From the NCBI RefSeq assembly GCF_022376445.1, contig NW_025954970.1:248001-312000 (forward strand): a stretch of DNA of 64,000 nt, in the 5' to 3' direction. The notes beneath the pieces were generated by a model that was not told the origin of the DNA, ran no database searches, and was given only the letters and a program-made list of their open reading frames with translations. This stretch comes from Fomitopsis serialis. Its lineage: Eukaryota; Basidiomycota; Agaricomycetes; Polyporales; Fomitopsidaceae. The translations under genes and the position numbers were made by a program. This document shows positions 60,630 through 64,000 of this stretch, piece after piece (the stretch's first letter is position 1; each line of letters starts with the position of its first letter).

Positions 60630-61664
60630 TTACGGCTTTCTCATATAGATCCATGCTGGCCAATCGACGAACGGTGAAGCCATGTTCCGGTAGCCCATCA
60701 GTTCAAAGCCTAGACGACAGTAAATTGCGACCTATTGTGCATGTCAGAGTGTCGCCGAAACACCAGATGGTGACGCTTACATTGCGGACGTGCGTAGTGG
60801 CAAGTGCCATGATCCATCCGTGAGGCTTAGCCTACGTGAAGATCAGCGAGGCAATGACCTTGATATTCGAGTGAAGGTTACCTTCTGGTAGGCAAGCTCT
60901 GTCATTGCCGTCGAGATACCCTGCTGTTGATACTCGGCAGCAACGAAGTTGAAGTTGCACCAGTACGTGTTCAGTTCGCACTAGCATCCTTAATACGTCC
61001 CCTTGTATGCGATATGAATTTCAGCTTACGTTCTCTATGCCAGTGAACTCATCAATCGTCTTCGGAAAGTCAACTCCCATCTGAGGCTCCGCTGATCAGC
61101 AACCATCCAGCCGTCACAAACATCCGTGTTCTCTACTCACCGCCTTCGGAAAGTATTCCTTCGCTTTCTCTGACAGTCGAGCGTTGAAGTCCGTAAGCCG
61201 GTCCCTCTGCTCTTCGCTAAAATTGCCCCAGAGTCAGCGATCATGAGTACAGACCCGGAGACAGGCAAACAGACTTACGTCGAAAAGAGCAGCTGCCCCG
61301 GCGGAACCCACCCTGAAATCCCACCATAACACCACGCTCGTTGAAAGCGGCATACATGTCGCCACACGTGAAGGCGATAGCGCCGACCATCGCTCGTATC
61401 AAGTAGGGAAGTATACGCATATTTCCGCCAGTCAGAGCAATGGCGAGGGGGTCTGCATATCATGGTGAGTATACATGGCGCTTGTGTGAGCAGCGTGTCT
61501 GGCGAGACCTTCTTGCATCAGTTTGCAAAAGATTTGAACAGCTTCTTCGACATGCCCCTCTGGATGTACGCTCTCAGTACGCTCAAGATGTACAGGGGAA
61601 TGAAGATGTCCTACATACCCGTCGGATTCTCCAGTTTATTGACGACGATATTTGAAGATACCAT
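60630..61664 (-). CDS. GNAT-family N-acetyltransferase
   Basis: Acetyl-CoA-dependent N-acetyltransferase; substrate unknown. The pieces, minus strand, in order are: start MVSSNIVVNKLENPT at 61664; VEEAVQIFCKLMQEGLARHAAHTSA; PLAIALTGGNMRILPYLIRAMVGAIAF with FTCGDMYAAFNERGVMVGF; EEQRDRLTDFNARLSEKAKEYFP; MGVDFPKTIDEF; the cofactor strand/loop region TYWCNFNFVAAEYQQQGISTAMTELAYQ (V-x-x-x-x-Q-x-x-G core); AKPHGWIMALATTHVRN; and the last exon VAIYCRLGFELMGYRNMASPF ending at 60630. At least six introns of about 50 nt. One base seems missing in CCC at 61311-61313, and one early splice phase does not close, so the exact protein is uncertain. The Q/RxxGxA pattern reads QQGIST. Confidence 0.65.
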
Positions 61665-62283
61665 GACCACTGCGCGTCAAGCCAAATTTTCGGACAGGAT
61701 ATGTTCCGGAAAGGCAAGATTTCCTGCGCTTTACCGTCATATTTCCTCGGAGGATATCAGGCGAAAAGGTGCAGGTAAAACAAGATTTCCGAATGATTTC
61801 CGGGCACTTTCCCTGCCCAATCCGACAGGTGTTCTCGCTGGGGTTTCTAGCTGTCATACGAAAGCGCCGTCCCCGCGTCTCGCTCACTTCGGCACAATAA
61901 ACAATACTTGTTTGTGAAGTGTACTGTACATAAGATATACATCGAACTGGCCCAGTGATCACTCATGCATCAGCGAGAAACAAACGAGCCCGACCAGTGC
62001 TAGTAGTAGCGGAGCCTGCGCGTGCGAGAGACCGTCAATACTGCATGTGTAGCCTGATACGTCCGAGACTGATTACCATGACAGCTTTGACGTCCTGTAG
62101 TCCCGAGCTTCGCAATATCACCTTCTACGGTATAATACCACGTCTGATTTCCTGGACGAACGTGAAAGACTTTCAGCCAGCTGCAGGAGGCTAGTGTGAC
62201 TGTGTGATCACCCTTGACGAACCTTTGCACCACACTCAGCTTTGCAGCGGCTGGCTTGCTGTTGAACCCACAGTTGTAGTAGT
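61665..62283. other. divergent intergenic region, no gene seen
   Basis: Lies between the GNAT gene (minus) and the coiled-coil gene (plus). No site is clear enough to call. Confidence 0.4.
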
Positions 62284-64000
62284 ATGTCGAACACGCACAA
62301 ACATGAAGCGAGTCTCCGAGGACCTATATCGCGCCGATCGCCCAGCCGGGACCCACCAATCAGTAAACGTCCACGCATCGAGATGGAACGTGCTGGTCTC
62401 ACCGGTCGTCGCGACGACTCACCCACTCCATCCCAATCTTCTTTCCGCCACCCATTTCCGAAGTCGGATGGCGCCAGCCATGCAGGACGTCGCGGTGACA
62501 CACCGAGCCTTGCTGGACTAGGCATGTCGCATCGGGACCCACCCACCAGCTCGGGTCAAGCTTCTCGTCTACTCCTATCCCGGCGCCGGAGTCGCAGCGA
62601 GAGCCCACGGCGATTAACAGCTACATCTAACAGTGAGTATTAGCCAGATTTTGGAACTCGTTTGCTCACAGCCATCGAAGGACTCGTATCGGAACCGCCA
62701 GCAGCCAAACACATGCAACGACCTGCTGTCATTGGAGGTGTACGGCCGCCTGCTCAGCTGAGCAAAGCGACCGCCGATATGCTTCAGTCACTGCGATCGG
62801 ATGTGGATCGCCTACAGAGACAACTTACCGAGAAGGATTTGAAGCTCAAATCGCTGGAAGATCGCTTGGGCGTGCTTGGAGTGAGTGTCGAAGAAAACCA
62901 CGAAGCGGTGTGCGAGGTATTGAAGAGGGAGGACGTGGGTGTCTTCCACCGATTGGAATCACTCGAGAATAGTCACGACAGACTCTGGCATGGACTCAAT
63001 GCTGTGCGGCAATCTCTGGAGAATATGGGACCTACCGAAGGAGCGCCGACTGCCGGAGATGTGCCCGAACCATCTGAGATAGCACCGAAGGTTCGCAAGA
63101 ACAACACAGTTCTACAGGTGAGTCCGGTCCATTCAGTACGAAATGAGTGGTAGTGCTTACCGCGCCTCAGGCTGTCACGCGGAACGCGGTGTATGACATG
63201 ATCGGAATCGATAGCAAGAGTGCTCTCCCGGAGCCAACAGGAGGTGACTTCTGGGTTGACGACGACGATGGGAAGCGGATGTTGCGACCTACCTGGGATC
63301 ATTGGTATGACAACAAGTCAGGGTGGGTCCGAGGGGTCGCACAGAAGATCCAGCTAGACGGTCACCAGTGGCATGGCAAGATGAGTGCGGAGGAGTTAGA
63401 GAAGACACCGCTCACTGAGATTGAATCTTCGATCATGACTGTATGGGAGTCCCTCAGAGATCGATACAAAAGCAGCTTGAAGGCGCCGCAGGAGAGAGCT
63501 GATCAGCAAAGGGTTAAGCGGCACGAACAACGCAAAAAAACGGTGTGTAAAGACCCACCTCGCTCTTGTGAAAGGTCATTCACATTTTTCGAATCCAGAA
63601 ACTTGCCGAGCGAAAGATGATGCGCCCGCAGGTAAAGGAGATGAACATCCCGAAGTGGGATTGGTTCTTGAGCGCATGGAAGTATATGTCGACCGATGAA
63701 ACAGGCGGCGAAGAGCCACGCGATGGGACAGATGCTGTTGACGAAAACACATCAGAGGATGAGAAGGCGCATGTCACAGTCATTGCGAGACAGAAGGTCT
63801 GGATCACACACTGGCCTTCTTATCGTCCACGAGAGGTATGACTATCTGAGTTGTTGTTCTCGCCGTGCAGATATTGACACTGATTCGAAACTATGTCCAG
63901 CTTGAGGCACCACTGAAGAAGCTTGAGAAGGCGATTGCAACGCACCGCAAGGAACACTCGTCTGCGGGCGGAGCGCAGCATGCAGCGCGTACCCGTGGTC
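62284..64000 (+). CDS. coiled-coil protein of unknown function, 3' end missing
   Basis: Exons 62284-62632, 62672-63117, 63171-63542, 63599-63835, then a last visible exon starting at 63901 (or 63871) that runs off the window. All phases join. The N-terminus is Arg/Ser/Pro-rich and disordered (SRRRSRSESPRR, nuclear-looking). A coiled coil follows (SLRSDVDRLQRQLTEKDLKLKSLEDRL). The third and fourth exons have a more conserved-looking part (AVYDMIGIDSKSALPEPTGGDFW, RPTWDHWYDNKSGWVRGVAQKI, MNIPKWDWFLSAWKYM). Basidiomycete genomes hold many such proteins with a coiled coil and a DNA/transposon-like C-terminal region, but I cannot name this one. It is partial, so a domain beyond 64000 could decide. 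Confidence 0.6.

Overview
The window is nuclear DNA of a filamentous basidiomycete, most likely an Agaricomycete of polypore type. The genes carry many short introns (mostly 45-70 nt, GT..AG). The conserved proteins are eukaryotic and fungal: Hsp110, cytosolic lysyl-tRNA synthetase, an Ariadne-type RBR ligase, carnitine acetyltransferase, FGAM synthase and the GATOR2/SEA subunit Mios. The mobile elements (a KDZ transposon, a Tad-type LINE and an LTR element with a fungal Gag) also fit mushroom-forming fungi. The species cannot be fixed from sequence alone.

Left third (1-19 kb) is a transposon nest. A young LTR retrotransposon (1262-7273, near-identical 979/978-bp LTRs, 4-bp target duplication) splits a multi-copy-type hypothetical gene whose reading frame rejoins exactly across the insertion. 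The element has no reverse transcriptase or integrase; it codes for a Gag followed by a repetitive region ending in one transmembrane segment. Next comes an intact 11-exon KDZ transposase gene (10886-14558), with TAATCC/GGATTA motifs on both sides, including a 140-bp tandem array at 15.4-16.1 kb. A 5'-truncated LINE (16522-18840, 12-bp target duplication) sits in an F-box gene.

Middle (19-41.5 kb): Hsp110 and lysyl-tRNA synthetase (minus), RBR ubiquitin ligase (plus, divergent from the synthetase), a degenerate membrane-protein remnant, a signal-peptide/single-pass membrane protein (minus), about 4 kb with no recognisable gene, carnitine O-acetyltransferase (plus) and a GT2 polysaccharide synthase (minus, convergent with it).

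Right (41.5-64 kb): two F-box paralogues (one intact, one broken), a small membrane protein, FGAM synthase (minus) divergent from Mios (plus), a tyrosine-rich small secreted protein, a GNAT acetyltransferase, and a coiled-coil protein running off the end.

The genes are mostly independent housekeeping units, not a cluster. A recurring feature is that many apparent frameshifts are single-base length changes, usually deletions in short homopolymers, concentrated between about 47 and 61 kb and hitting genes that should be essential. This points to local sequence error more than to pseudogenes. I found no rRNA, tRNA or CRISPR array by eye, and no convincing new multi-gene system. The most unusual items are the Gag-membrane LTR element with a duplicated polypurine tract, the small secreted protein and the KDZ element with its candidate flanking repeats.
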